Shown: positions 24,418 through 37,600, counted from the stretch's first letter. The stretch: DNA of 64,000 nt from Closterium sp. Naga37s-1 (GCA_947471745.1 CANJKZ010000406.1:62001-126000), one strand, 5' to 3'. Program-made: numbers and translations. Notes: generated from the sequence alone by a model not told the origin.

Positions 24418-27400
24418 CAGGAACAGCGGCAGTAGCAGGGGGGGCAGCGGGAGCAGAGGGAGTGAGGCCTAGGAAATCGGCATTGAAACGAATTGTGAGT
24501 GTAAAGAAAAGGACTGAGGAAGAGCCCAAGGTAGTGAAAGTGGTTGTGTTTGATGATGATTTCCTTGCACGTGTGGCAGTGGGAGGGGGAGGGGGAGGGG
24601 TGGAGGGAGGGCGAGGGAGAGAGGGAACGGGAAGGGGGGAAGGAGAATCAGGAAAGGAAGGTTCGGCAGAGCAACTTGCTAAAGTGGTGAAGGTGGCGGA
24701 ATTTGGAGAGGAGGGAGAAGGGGAAGGGGAAGGAGGGGGACGAGGGGGAGAGGTTGGTGGTTTGGAGAAGGAGAGGGGAAAAGGAGAGGGTGGTTCGGAG
24801 TTGCCTAAAGTGGTAAAGTTTGTGGATTTCAATGAGGGGAAAGGGGAGGGAGGGGGAGCCGGCGAGAATGATGTGGGGGGGGGCTTAACTGGGGGAGGTT
24901 CGACTGGCATTGGCAGTGGTGCTGGTACTGCTGCTCCTGCCACCGGTTGGTTTGGCTGGGGTTGGCAGCAGCAGCAGCAGCAGCATCAGCAGCAGCAGCA
25001 GCAGGAGCAAAAGCAGCAGCAGGAGCAGGAGCAAAAGCAAAAGCAAAAGCAACAGCAGGAGCAGGAGCAAAAACAACAGCAACAACTACAGCAGCAGCAG
25101 ATGGCAACAGAGGTTCCAGTCATAAGGAGCTGGTTTGGTTGGGGTAGAAACAGCAGCAACACCACCACTGCCGCTGCCAACGCTGCTACCAGCAGCAGCA
25201 CCAACAGCACCCCCACCACCACCACCACCACCACAACCACTACCACTACTGCTACCACCACCGAACCACACAAACCCTTCTCAGGGTCAGGAGGGGCTAG
25301 TATCCCACGTTTTACGCCATTATTACGGGTAGAATCGTTTCAGGATAGGGCGAAGAGGCAGAGGGAACTCTTTTTGCAGAAGTTGAAGAAGAAGGAGGAA
25401 AGTGCGGGGAAGGTGCAGGAAGGGGATGGGTTGGCGGGAGGAGGGGGTGCGGTAGCAGGTGGAAAGGGGGAGGGGGTGAAGGAGGAGGAGAAACGGGAGG
25501 AGAAGGAGAAGAAGGAGGAGGAAAAAGAGGAGAAAGAGAAGGAGGAGAAGGAAAACGATAGGGAGAAGGAGGAGAAGGTAGTGAGGATTCCAGGTTCAGT
25601 GGCAGCAGCAGGAGGAGAGGGAGAGGGAAAGGAGAAGGAAGCCGCAAGAGCAGGAGGGGAGGGAGCACAAGGGAGAGGAGGGGAAGGGGAGGGAAGAGTG
25701 GGAGGAGGAGCAGGAGGTGGAGGAGCAGGAGGAGAAGGAGCAGCAGCAGCAGCAGCAGCAGAGGCAGAGGAAGGAGCAAGAGAGGGTGGAGAGGAGAAAG
25801 AACCGCTAACAGAGGAGGAAAGGGAGAGGATTGAGAGGGAGAGGATCGAGAAGGAGTTGGAAAGGGAGAGGATTGAGAGGGCTAAGAAGCAAAGGGAGCG
25901 ATTCATGAAAGCCCTGGCGAATAAGAAGCTGGGAGGAGGAGGGGGGAATAAAGGTGGCAGGGCAGTAGTAGTGGCAGGGAAAGGGGCGGCAGCACAGGGG
26001 GGGTTCGCGGCACAGGGGGGGTTTGCCGCTGTAGCAGCCGCAGCAACCGCAGCAGCAGCGGAAGCAGCGGAAGCGGCGTCTGCTGCAGTGGCAGGGATTG
26101 CAGCTTCAGTGGTGGGTGCTGGGGGGGAAGGGGCGGGAGAGGCAGGTGGAGCAGGAGAGGGGATAGGCAGGCAGGGAGTGAAGCAGGCGGAGGGAGGGGT
26201 GGTGGGAGGGGAGAGGGGCGAGGGGCAACAGGAGGGACGGCAGGAAGGGGAGCAGGCGCAGCAGGGGCAGCTTGGAGGGAAGATGAGTGAGGGAGGTGAG
26301 GGGGAAGACAAGAGAGGGGAGGAGGAGGGAGAGGTGGAGGAGGAGGGGCGGGAGCAGCGGTTTGCATCGGCTGTCGATAGGTTATCAGAGCAAGGTAACA
26401 GATTCCTTCGTATGCTCGGGCGAGCAGGGGGAGCGGGAGCGGGGTTGGGAGTGGGAGCGGTAGGAGGATCAGGAGGGGTTGGAGGAGAGAAAGCAGCTGC
26501 AGGAAGGGCAGCGGGGGGAGGTTCTTTAGAGGGTATGAGAGGGTTCAGGAGCGACATTGGCATTCCAGGTTCCTCTGCTGCTGCTGCAGCGGCAGAAGCA
26601 TCAACTGCTGCTGCTGTTGCTGCTGCAGCGGCAGAAGCATCAGCTGCTGCTGCTGCTACTGGTGCTGATGGCTCTTGTGCTGGTGCTAACAGCACTTCTG
26701 GTCGCACGGATGGTGCTAGAGCCGGTGCCAGTCCAAGCAAAGCCGCCCCTTCCCTTGCTTCAAACCTGCTCCTCAAGCGGTTACCACCGCGACAGCGTAA
26801 CCGCAGCCTAGACCTCAGCTTCAGCTCCCTCCCTCAACCAAGCTCCAGCACAGACGGTACTGCTGCTGCTGCTGCTGGTGGTGACCTGCGCTCTTCACCT
26901 CCCACTGCTGCCGGTGCTGCTTTAACGCAATCAAATACCATCGGCGGCGGCGGCGGTGGTGGTATTGGCGACTTGTCGTTTGGAGCAGGGTCGGACTCTG
27001 CTGGCTCTTTCGTCACCATCTCTCTCTCCGGAAGCTCCAAGCGCGACTCCTTCGCCCGCGATTCATTTTCTCGAGATTCCTTTGCTCGAGATTCGCTTTC
27101 TCGTGACTCCCTAGCCAGGGATGCACCGGGTTCCTCCTCCCGAGAATTCGGTGGTTTCTTTTCCGGTCTTGCCTTTGGGCCTGCCTCTGGGCCTGCCTTT
27201 GGGCCTGCCTCTGGGCCTGCCTCTGGGCCTGCCTCTGGGCCTGCCTCTGGGCCTGCCTCTGGGCCTGCCTCTGGGCCTGCCTCTGGGCCTGCCTCTGGGC
27301 CTGCCTCTGGGCCTGCCTCTGGGCCTGCCTCTGGGCCTGCCTCTGGGCCTGCCTCTGGGCCTGCCTCTGGGCCGTTTCGCTCTAGCAGGCCCCGTTCTCT

Positions 27401-29933
27401 CAGTCGAGAGGACTTTTCCCCGGATCTAGCCGGTTCTCCAACCCTCTCCCCCCAACGATATGCCTCTCCTATTCACGAGCGCTTGACAGCGGCCGGGATT
27501 CTCAGCAACTCTCCCCGAGCCTCTGGGGCTGGTTTGGCTGGTGGCGCTGGTGCCCGACTCGGCAGGTTCGGTGAAGGCTCGGGCTCGCCGAACCTCACGC
27601 CCAGGTCTGGGAGGCCCCAGAGCCCGTTGACCGGCCGAAGCAGCGTGGTTGCTGCGGCGTTGGGCGCAGCAGCGGGGGTGAGGAGCGGGAAGACTTTTGA
27701 GTCGCCTCAGAAGTCGCTCGGAGCAGCAGCAGCAGCAGCAGCAGCAGCGGGGGTGAGAAGCGGAAAGGCGGGGTTTTCTGGGTTCGCGCCGTCCCCTTCC
27801 TTCTCCCCTTCGTATTCCTCCCCTGCTCCTCCTCCTCAGGCCACTCGCTCCTCTGTGTCTTTCGGGTCCTCTGGCATGATTGCAGCGGCAGCAGCAGCAG
27901 CAATGGCCGAGGCAGCAACTGGGGCGGGTGCGAAATCAGGAACAGGAGGAGGGTCAGGAGCAGGAGGAGGAGCAGGAGCAGGAGCAGGAACAGCAGGAGG
28001 AGGAGGTGGAGGGATAGGAGCAACGGCAGGAGGAGGAGCAGGGGTAGGGGGATGGGGGAGAGGTGGACACGGGAATACGAAGAAGAAATTTCACGTGCCT
28101 TTGTTTCGAGAGGACAGTGTTGCATGGCCTGAGGAGAAGCGGATTGGGCTTGTGGCCAAGGCTCTTGCTGCTGCTGGTGCCTCTCCTGCTGCTGCTGGCG
28201 CCTCCCCTGCTCCCGCTGCCCTTGCTCCCCCTGCTGCAATTGCTGAAGGCGAGGGTGTGGAGAATATAGAGGGTGGTGGTTCGGTGAATAATGAGAGAAG
28301 CGAGGAGCATTCTAGCGAGGAGATTATGGAACATATTGAGGAGAGCAGTAAGGAGGATACTATGGAGGATATGAAGGAGGATACTGAGGACAGTGCCACG
28401 GAGGATTCTAGGAAGCCTACTAAGGAGGATGATACTAAAGAGGATATTGAGGAGGATAGCAGTAACAACATCAACACTACAGAGGACCTTGCTGCGGAGG
28501 ATACTAGCAACCATACTAAGGAGGATGTTGAGGAGGATATGAAGGAGGATATTCAGAACAGTAACAAGGAATACTCTAAGGAGGATGTTAAGACATTCGC
28601 CAAAGATGATATTAAGGAGGATACGTCGGTTGCAACTGAGGAGGGTCGGGAGGGTGAGGGGCTGGGCAGGGATGAGAATCAGAAGGAGCAGGAGGAACAA
28701 AGAGAGACGGTGGAACAAAAGGGGAAGAAGGAGGAGAGGAGGGAGAAAGAGAAGGAGAAGACCGGGAAGGAGAGGAAAGCGAGGAAGAGTCGAAGTGGGG
28801 ACAAGGGAAGTCCAGGGGCGACAGAGGTGCCGGAAACACCAAGGGGGGGTGAATGCAACGAGGGTGATACAGCTGGTGGCGTTGATGCGGGCGGGGACAG
28901 CCTGTCTTTGCTGCGGGCCAAGACAGTGGGTGATGAGGGGAATGGAGGTGATGGGGGTGATGGGGGTGAGGAGGGCAATGACAGTGTGTCTCTGTTGCGA
29001 GCGAGGACGATGTCTTCGGTGGAAACACAGGGGGAGAGGGAGAAGAAGCACCGGGAGAAGAAGAAGGAGAAGGGGTCTTCAAAGCACCGCAAATCGCCGT
29101 CAGTTTCGGAGGTTAGCGGCGGTGGCGGTGGGAGCTGGGAGGGCAGGGAGGGTAGGGAGGGCAGGGAGAGTAGGGAGGGCAGTGGAAGTGTTGCGAGTGT
29201 TGGCAGCCCTGCTGGCAGCAGCACGAGCAGCCATGGGCATAGTAGTGTGAGTGGTGATATGGATGCTGCAGCTGCCGCTGCAGCGAAGGAGGCAAGGAGG
29301 GCTGCGAGGAAGCAGAAGAAGGCTGAACAGGCCGCTGCTGAGGCGGCAGCTGCTGAGGCTGCTGGTGGTGCTGCTGTTTCTGGTGGTGGAGGAGAAGCAG
29401 GGGCATCAGCAGATGGTGTGGAGGATGGACAGGAGAAGAGAAGGAAGGAGAAGGAGAGGAGTGGTGAGGAGAAAGAGGGGAAGGGGAAGGATGAAAAGGA
29501 GAAGGAGAGAAGGAAGAAAGAGAAGAAGGAGAAGGAAGGTAAGGAAAGGGACAGAAAGGAAAAGGAGGGAAAGGAGAAAGATGGAAAGGAAAAGGAGGGA
29601 AAGGAGAAGAAAGGAAGGGAGAAGGAAGGAAAGGAAGGAAAGGAGGGAGTGGAGAGGAGCAAGTCAAAGAAAATATCACGTGCCGCGAGTTCGGATGAAT
29701 CGATGCCACCAGCAGGGGAAGGTGCATCTGGGGAAGGCTCATGTGGTGCAGGTGATGATGACTCTTTATCTGACGTGTCGAGCGTGGGGGGAGGCAAGAG
29801 GAGCAAGGAGGAGCGGGAGGCAAGGCGGGAAGAGAGGAGGAGGAGGAAGGAGAAGAAGGGACATAGGTCCAAGGATATGTCAAGTGAATCGGTCGCTGAA
29901 GCTGGGGAAGGGGATGGTGGTGGGAGTGTTTAA
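18997..29933 (+). CDS. Degenerate soluble inorganic pyrophosphatase domain fused to a giant disordered tail (about 3416 residues)
   Basis: Exon 1 is 18997-19603 and exon 2 is 20290-29933; the split Gly codon (G|GG) joins in frame. Residues 1 to about 235 follow the order of eukaryotic family I pyrophosphatases: SPWHDVP, FNFL, VEVAKDEDYNPIRHV, ARY, WNIGIATQTWQDP, EPVRVIEIGG, PLGAFATI and, after the splice, GFNEQ...HTAWKAK. The metal-binding signature D-x-D-P-x-D is replaced by Ala124, Glu126 and Arg129. The later Asp-Asp-Lys set is replaced by Arg156, Ser163 and Thr165. Hydrolysis is therefore unlikely. The tail has GGAVTTVGG repeats (about 537-627), DVTSDV repeats, a His run, KGGDKEGD repeats (about 1053-1095), SIFAKSP repeats (about 1150-1237), poly-Gln (about 1421-1460), KVVKF-type motifs, WFGWG twice, a charged coiled coil (about 1886-2083), an SGPA array (about 2498-2563), KED repeats and a Lys/Glu-rich C-terminus. 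Hidden in-frame introns in the tail cannot be excluded. Confidence 0.82.
19666..19773 (+). repeat. Second copy of the end of pyrophosphatase-like exon 1, splice-competent
   Basis: The exon 1 end coding DAWEHLLKNMADLQREKPGE is repeated about 170 bases downstream with two changed residues (I to T, W to R in the following stretch). It again ends in ACAG|GTACAT with the same phase as the first copy. An acceptor at 19664-19665 would let it be included in frame after exon 1 (intron 19604-19665). It may therefore be a skipped relic, an alternative exon or a second included helix. Confidence 0.75.
21290..21560 (+). repeat. Coding repeat GGAVTTVGG
   Basis: About eight units of GCTGTTACAACTGTTGGTGG-like sequence encode alternating GGAVTTVGG and GGKVGGAV. 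The pattern resembles glycine-zipper segments and may give a weak hydrophobic assembly region in the tail of the pyrophosphatase-like protein. Confidence 0.85.
22840..22970 (+). repeat. Coding 12-bp repeat GGGGATAAGGAA
   Basis: About ten tandem units encode the charged repeat KGGDKEGD within the tail of the pyrophosphatase-like protein. Confidence 0.9.
24000..24060 (+). repeat. CAG microsatellite, poly-Gln
   Basis: About twenty uninterrupted CAG codons encode Gln in the tail of the pyrophosphatase-like protein, followed by QKRAVREAARP. Confidence 0.95.
27175..27372 (+). repeat. 12-bp coding array SGPA
   Basis: About sixteen copies of GGGCCTGCCTCT encode (SGPA)n; the first few have TTT in place of TCT (FGPA). 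The near-identity of the units indicates recent expansion. Confidence 0.95.
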
Positions 29934-31655
29934 CTCAAAGACTCGTGGTGGTGCTTCTGATACACTGGCTGTGTTGTTGCAACAACTGCTGCTGGCGCTG
30001 CTGCTGCTGCTGCTGCGTTAGTTCTTTATTTTCACCTTGACGATCACATGAATCCATGGTGCAGTTTGAAGGTACTTTTACCCATTAGACTGAGACGGAG
30101 GATGATATGACAGAGCTAACCGAGGGAGCGTGGAATAGGCGGGAAAAAGTTGAGACACAGCCAAATAGCCTCAACCTCCATGATTAAGAACGACTAGTGT
30201 TCTGCTTCAATTTGTTCCTACACTAAGTCTGCTGTGCATGATTTATCCCTGCTAGTGATAGTTATGTAAACTGCTCATTTCTGGGGCTAATTATTTTGCT
30301 TGTGGGTGCTGTTCATAGGTAACTTGGCGAAGTTCTGCCATTTTGACAACCCTTGATTAGCGGGGATGGCTGTGGTTGGGTGCTGTTCTACGTACGGACT
30401 GCCTAGCTGTCCACCTGACTGCCTGCCAGGCGCGTGAAAATGTTCCCGCCACCCGAGCCTGCAATGTCCATATGCCTGCTTGGGTGCTGTGCTTACCCGA
30501 ACCAAAGTCCTCGCTTATTGCCTGGCCAGAAAGCAATCTGGCTCGAGGCAGACCACCGCGCAACTGCCGAACCTCTGCGTGTGCCAAAACAAGCCTCATG
30601 CCAGGTTCAGTTTTGAGCTGTCATGCCTGAAACCTTTGGCCGCCTTGCGGTCCGCCCGAACGTAGCTAGCCGCCGAGCCTGATACCCTTGGGCCCCTACC
30701 AAGGTCAGGCGAACTCAGGTCAGGGGGCAGGGGGCAAGCAGGAGGGAGCGTGTGTCGCCGTAATATCGTCGCACGCGCTTACTTGCGTCGCTTCCTCAAC
30801 TAGTAGCGTGGTTTAGTCGTCGTAGTCAGCCTCGCCTGCGTCGCACGACTCATGACGACTGTTATCCATCATGACCAACCAATCATCCCTCCCAAACTGA
30901 AACCAACTTCCAGGTTTCGTTCGGCTCGGCGGCGGCAACCTCAAGGGTGGCCAATTGACCAATCACCGACTCACCATCTGCAAGCAACACCGCAAACGAG
31001 AACAGAACCCGAGGCATCATCTTCTTTCCCTGAACGGTAAACTTCTCAACCTTTTTGCATGTTACATAAACCGATGTGCATCCAGTCTTACCAAACTCGA
31101 TCTACACAGAAGATTCGTTTCCTTACAGTTCCATGTCTCCTCTCGAGGCATCCAGGGTAACTCCAGGGTTCATCCAGACATCCATAGCTCCACACCACAT
31201 GAGCAAGCTGGAACAAGCCAACCAGCATTTGTGGTATGTGATGTGGAGCTAGCAGCAAGGTAAGCAGCCCCCCGTTCCACCTAGGCCAGGAGCATTGTCC
31301 AAAAAAACCGCCATTGGATTCTTCCTTAATGTCCATAATAAAAGCCTTCCCCTTTATCTTCTGTTTTTCTTTTCTTCGTTGCTGTTCGTCAGAAAGCATT
31401 CATAGCCTGTGCGCTTAAGAACCACAATCCGAGTACGAGGGAATCAATTCTAGCCGTGTATGCCACGGCGCAGCGTATCGCGGCGGGTGAGCTGCGTGGA
31501 ATGACGACGGGGAATTTCTCTACCTGCAGCGGCTCGATCTCCTTTCGCAGCAGCAGCAGCGGCCAGCCGTTGCTGCTCCGCCGCCAATCTCGGCGCTCCG
31601 TCTCGTTGTCTCCGTCCCGCCTTAGCGCGCCCGCAGGAGCGCGACATCCGTCGAA
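29934..31655. other. Intergenic region upstream of the CID7-like gene
   Basis: After the stop at 29933 comes a short CTG run (about 29985-30015). The remaining 1.6 kb shows no conserved coding sequence. The last 200 bases, rich in CAGCAG and GC, are probably the leader of the gene that starts at 31656. Confidence 0.45.
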
Positions 31656-34600
31656 ATGGCGGAAACTGCAGTAAATGATCGGCCTGCTGCCGCTGCTGCT
31701 TCCGCGCCTGGTGCGACGGGAGCAGGAGCAACGCAGGCAGCACCTCAGGGTGAGTCTTTGCGGATTTGCTAACTTCTACTAATACTTTAAAAATTACCGT
31801 TCCATGACAGTAATGTTTTTTCAGGCTTCGGATGGCTACCACCTTCCGCATTACAGTCAGGAGGGTGCAGCCAAATTATTCGCTAAATTTTACCAGAAAT
31901 AAACGATGTCGAAAGGCCTCGTCTTGTTGTGTCCCGTATGGCCTCGACACGCTCGCATTTTCTTAGGATAAATTTACATTTTCTGGTTCATCCATCCTGT
32001 TTCGCGCTTCGCAAATCATGGACGCATGAGATTATCTTTTAAAGTGCTTGATTTGTGAGGATTGTTTCTCGGGGAGGCGTTATCTGTTTCTATGGTCCAG
32101 GTTTTCTCGCCTTGTTTTACCCGTCGCCGCATGCAATGCCCGGCTAATGACACTGCTTCCGTCCGTTATTGATTGGATCACTGTGCAAACGAATCAGCAT
32201 GGACTACCAATTTCTTGGCTTCAATGTTGCTGCCTCTTGAGGAACGTAATCTCCTTTATCCCTATTTCCTGCTCCGTGTCTCTCTTTCAGATGACCAATC
32301 GCAAGGCGGCTCCTTAAAGCCGTGCTTTCTCTCGAAGCTTCAGCAGAGCACGCCGAACTCACCGTCTCTCTCCTCCCCCACAACTCTCCCTGCCCTCAAG
32401 CCACACGCACCTCCTTTCTCTCCAACCCCATCCTCCTCCTCCCCGCAAGTTCTCTCGTCTTCCCTCTCTTCCTCCGGCTCTTCCCCCCTCACCACCTCCT
32501 CCCGCGACTCTTTCTCCGCCACCCCCGGCAACTCCGCGCAGCTCGCGTCGTTCCGCGGCCGCTCCCCCTCCCCCACGCCCCCCGACCCGTCGCGCATCTG
32601 CCTCAACCCCAACGCTGCAGCGTTCGTTCCGTGCTTTTCCGGCGCAGGCGGAAACGGCGGAAGCGACGGAAACGGCGGAACCGGCGCGGGTCCTGAAGGG
32701 GGTAGCGGAAGCGGGGAAGGCGGCGACGGCGGAGAAGGGGGAGCTAATGCTCACTCGGCGGAAGGGAACATGTATGCGCAGGCAAATGCGCACGGGGAGG
32801 GTTCCTCTAGTCGTGGATTGTCAGCAGAGGAAGCCAACTACGAAGGTTCCTCTTTAGATAGAATTCCGTCTAACACCTCGGTTTCATCTGACGACGAGTA
32901 TCGTCGTTACGTTAGGGATCAGCTTCCAGACGAGCTTATCAGCTTCGACGAGCAGGACACTCCGAACCTCAACGGCAGCCTTCTCCCGCCGGACCTAGAC
33001 GGGCTTGGCTCGGCAGATTCCGAACATGGAGGCGGCATTTCCGGGCCTGGGGGCGGATCTCGTCCCGGCGCCGAGCGCGGGCCTGGGGGTGAATATCTGA
33101 TTCATAGTAAAGTGGGCATGCGGGGCAGCGGGGAGGGGCGGGGCTGGAATCCGGACGCGCGGAGTTACTTGGCGGAGCTTCCCCCCGACCATCCCTTGCA
33201 CCACGCCTCCCCGCATCAGCACCATCTCCCCCCGCACCTGCGCCAAGGCCCCGGTAGCGCTTCCGCCAGCCCCATGTCCCACGCGCGGCATTCCCTAGGC
33301 GGACCTCCTGCTTTCCCCGATCACGAGTTTGGTGGGGGCTCCCCGGCGTCGTTTCCGCGGAACCCTCCGCCCTCCAGCCCCGCCGCGGCTGCGCTTCTTG
33401 CGCGGCTCGACCTTGGTGGGGGCGGAGGCGGCGGAGCAGGCGGAGGACCGCCTCCGCCCACCGCGCAGCAGCTTGCGGAGCTGCTAGACGGGCCTGCGCC
33501 TGGACTTGGGGGGCTTCCCCCTGGAGCAGGATACCCCTTCGATAACTATCCTCCCCCGCATTTCGACCACTTGGGGGGTGGAAACCATCCGCGCCCGTCC
33601 AACTCTCTCCCCGCTTCCCCCGCCCCCGCTGGTGTGCACCGCTTCAATCCCGCTCTCCGCGGCAGCCCGCTCCATTTCTCTCCTGCCCGCCACGGCCCGC
33701 CGCCTCCCCCGCATCACATGCTTCCGCCGTCGCAGCTGCTTGGCGGAAGAGGCGGAGCAGGGGAAGGGGGGCGCGGGTTTCCGCCGGGGATTACGGAGTC
33801 GTCCAGGCGCGGGCAATTTGGACCGCCGTTAGATGGACCAGGGAGAATGGACGGCAGGATGGACGGCAGGATGGATGGCAGAATGGATGGCCGGATGGAT
33901 GGCCGGATGGATGGCAGGATGGATGGCAGGATGGACGGCAGGATGGACGGCCGGATGGACGGCAGGATGGATGGCAGGATGGACGGCAGGATGGACGGCA
34001 GGATGGACGGCAGGATGGACGGCAGGGGAGATGGTCCGCCCATGGGCCCCCCAGGTAGCCCCATGCCCGGGCCGGGGGGACCTCCTCCCCCTAACACGCT
34101 TTACCAAGGCCCCGCGGGAAGGGGCGGGCGCGGAGGCGGACCGTTGGGCCCCGGGGGGATGGGCGGGCCTGGCGGGCCTGGTGGAAGATTTGCGCCAGGT
34201 CCGCCGTTCAGCCCGGAAATAGGCCCGCGCTTGGGCTCCCCGCCGCCCCCCCACATAAACCCCGCCAGGGGCGCGGGGGGCGGAGGCGGAGGCGGAAATA
34301 TGGGTCCCCCAGGTCCCTCTAACAGCTTTTCCCCATCTAGATCCCCGCACCCGCGATACTCCAGACCGGGACCGAGGCGGGGAGCGGGAGAAGAGCCGCC
34401 GTCGCCGCTTAATCAAGGTATAGGCAGTCTAGACCACCGTAGTCCGATGGGCGTGGGCAGGGGGGGAGGACATTTGCGCCACCCGCAGCAGAACCGGCGG
34501 AACAGCTTAGATCAGCGCAGCCCCATGCACCCGCTGCGGGATCCGCACCAGCAGGGGAGGAGAGCGGGGCCGGGGGGAAGGGGAGGAGGTGGCGGGGGAG

Positions 34601-37600
34601 GAGGAGGGGGACCAGGCGGAGGAGGCGGAGGCGGAGGAAACGGGGAGGGCGGCGGCGGAGGGATGCCCCCTGGAGCGGGAGACAACGGCGGGCACTTTCC
34701 TCCGCCGTTTGAGCTTCCCCCAGGGCCGGCGGCGCGGATGCTGGATAGAAGGTTCCGCGGACCTTCCGCTGGGTGGAACCCTGGTCCGCTGGATGAGCTA
34801 GAGGAGGGTCCCCCCGGCGCGGGGGGGCCAGGCGCGGAGTACAACGCGCATGGGGGGTTTCCGCTTCATGACCCCCCTCCCCCGCCCCCCCATGGCCTCC
34901 CCCCACACGAGCTAGGGGGATTTTACCTAGACGAGGGGATGCCGCCCCCAGGCATGCCCCCGCCCCCGCCGCCCCACCATCTCCCCCCACACCATGCGCG
35001 CGCGCATCCCCCAGGGCCTCCGCACGGGCACGCGCCTTCCCCCGGGGGGCATCCGCGGGGGGGGGGGTCCGCCCCCTCCGCCGCATCACGGGATGGACGA
35101 TCCGATTCTGGTGCTGGCGGCGGAATTCCCGGATTTCTCCATGCAGAGCCTGGCGGACGCGTTTTTCGCGCATGGGGCAGACCTAGGCGCGACCATTGAG
35201 GCGCTGTGGCAGCTGCAGGTGCGCGGAAGGCGGTTGGGCGCAGGGGAAACGGGGGGGGCGGGCGGTCGGGGAATGAGGGACTGGAGGGTTGGGGAGATGG
35301 GCGGTTGGGGCATGGGCGGTTGGGGGAAAGTCACACACCTGGTATTTGCTGGTTCCCTCATTGCTCTTCCTTATTCCCACCGGGCAGGATTACCAGGAGG
35401 ACAGGGGCCTCTTGCCACTTTCTTAACGCTCTCTTCCAACCTGTGTTACCTGCTTCCTTGCCCCCTTGCCTCCTTGCTTCCTTGCCGCTGCCTCCTTGCC
35501 TTCCCTGCCCCCACCGCCCAGCAATACCAAGAGGACGGGGACCCCTCGCTACACTCCGGCCCTCCCCGCTCATCCCAACGCTCCCCCCCTCTCGGCTCTC
35601 TTTCGAACTTCGCCTCACCTCCGCCTCCCCATCACTACTCCTCTGCTGCTGCTGCCGCCGCCGCTGCCGCTGCTGGTAGGACGGTTTCTGCTACTCAATC
35701 CGCCTCCTCCGCCCACCCTCACCGTTTCAGCGCCCACATAGGGAACTCCCCTGGGGGTCCTGGTGGGGTTGGTGATTCTGCTGCTTCGGATGGAGGTCCG
35801 GACGGTGGTCTGGATCCGAGCCTCCTCTCCCGTTCCATGCCGAACCTGAAACCGTTTGGCTCGGCCGGGCCTGGAGCTCCTGGGCTGGATGAGATGCCGT
35901 GGTGGGTTCGGCAGCAGCAGGGAGAGCAGGGGGGGGAGAAGCAGGGGTTTCAAGGAAACAGCGACACATATGCGAGCTTGTATGGTGCTGGTGGTGCTGG
36001 TGGCGGGGGTTCAGTGTGGGATATGAGTCCGTGCAAGCCGGGGGGGTTTGAGGGAAGGCGAGGGGAATACGAGGAGAAGCAACAGCAGCAGCAGCAGCAG
36101 CAGCTTCGTGGGGAGGAGATGTTTCAGTTTGAAAGGGCGGGTGAGTTGGCAAATGAGTCCGCATCAAGCCAAATCGCAAATCATGTTTTTTTTTCTTTGC
36201 ATTTCTCGTTCCAACGTGCCGACTTTTCAGTCCTTGTTCTAACATTTCTTTTCATGCCAAACAGCGATAGCTTGCAGTGGTTTTTCCTGCTCGAGTGCCC
36301 ACCAAAACTTCCCCCCTGGTGGCGTTTCTGTGGGTGCATGCTATGGGCGATGGCATGCCATGGGTGCTTGGCATGCTATGGGCGTATGGCATGGTATGGG
36401 CGTATGGCATGCTATGGGCGTATGGCATGCTATGGGTGCATGGCATGCCATGGGCGTATGGCATGCTATGGGCGTATGGCATGGTATGGGCGATGGCATG
36501 CCATGGGTGCTTGGTTGCATGGCAGGTCTTGACATGGTGGGCTCGAAGGAGGGTCCACATCCCCTCTCCCATACTCTACCTGCTCGCACAGCCTCCCAGC
36601 CCTGCAACAAGGTAGATATATGATTGATATGGGTGCATGGGCGCATGGGTGCATAGGCGCATGGGCGCATGGGTGCATGGGTGCACGGATGCATGGGCGC
36701 ATGGGTGCCAGTGATTTGCCAGTAAAGGCTCCCTGCCTGGTCCATTCCGTATCCCTTCCCCATTCAATTTCCCATTCCCATTCCTTTCCTTTCACATTCC
36801 CTGTTCTTCCCTTTCCCATTCCCTCTTTCTCTCACCCTTTTCTTACCCTGCCTGCTTTATTCCATATACCGCTCCCACCTCTCCCCGCCTTTCATTCTGC
36901 GTTTCCCTGGTCCACCAGTGGGTCCCTGACGTCAACACCAACCCCAATCCACCGTCAAGTTTCAAACCCATGAGGAGTCTTGACGCCAATGCCCTCGCAT
37001 TCAGCATTCCCTAACCCTCTCCCCTTCCCCCTCCTGCCCCTCATTCCTGCCTGTGGCTCCCTGCTCCACCAGTGGGCCCCTGACGCCAACACCAACCCCG
37101 ATCCACCGTCAAGCTTCAACCCCCGGAGGAGCCTTGACGTGGACGCGCTCGCATATGGCATCAGGTGCGTGCTTTCTTGAAAGGGGGGCTGTCTTGAAAG
37201 GTGGTATGCTCGCATATGGCATCAGGTGCGTGTTTCATTGAAAGGGGGGCTGTGCTGTCTTGAAAGAGGAGGGGCGGGTATGCTTACACGTATGGCATCA
37301 TGTGTGTTCTTCCTTGAAAAGAGGCCATGTAAGCTGAACCATGGCCCTCTTTTTAGCACCTTATGCCCCCCCACCCCACCTCTTTGTTTTTCCCTCCCCG
37401 TCCCCGTCTTTGTTTTTCTTCCAGCTCCTCGTCTGTCCTTCGCTGTAAATGCAGACTTCAGAGTCGACTCATAAGTCACTTTTGAGTTGACTCAAAAGTC
37501 ACCTCGTTACCATGGCACACGCTCCCCGTCCCCGTCTTTGTGTTTTCTTCAAGCTCCTCTTCTGTCCTTCTCTGTAAATGCAGACTTCATGTCTTTTGGT

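Noticed and set aside
25340-26776. 478-codon - strand Ser/Pro/Ala ORF
   Set aside because: It is the shadow of the pyrophosphatase-like tail. Low-complexity GC-rich exons are open in several frames.
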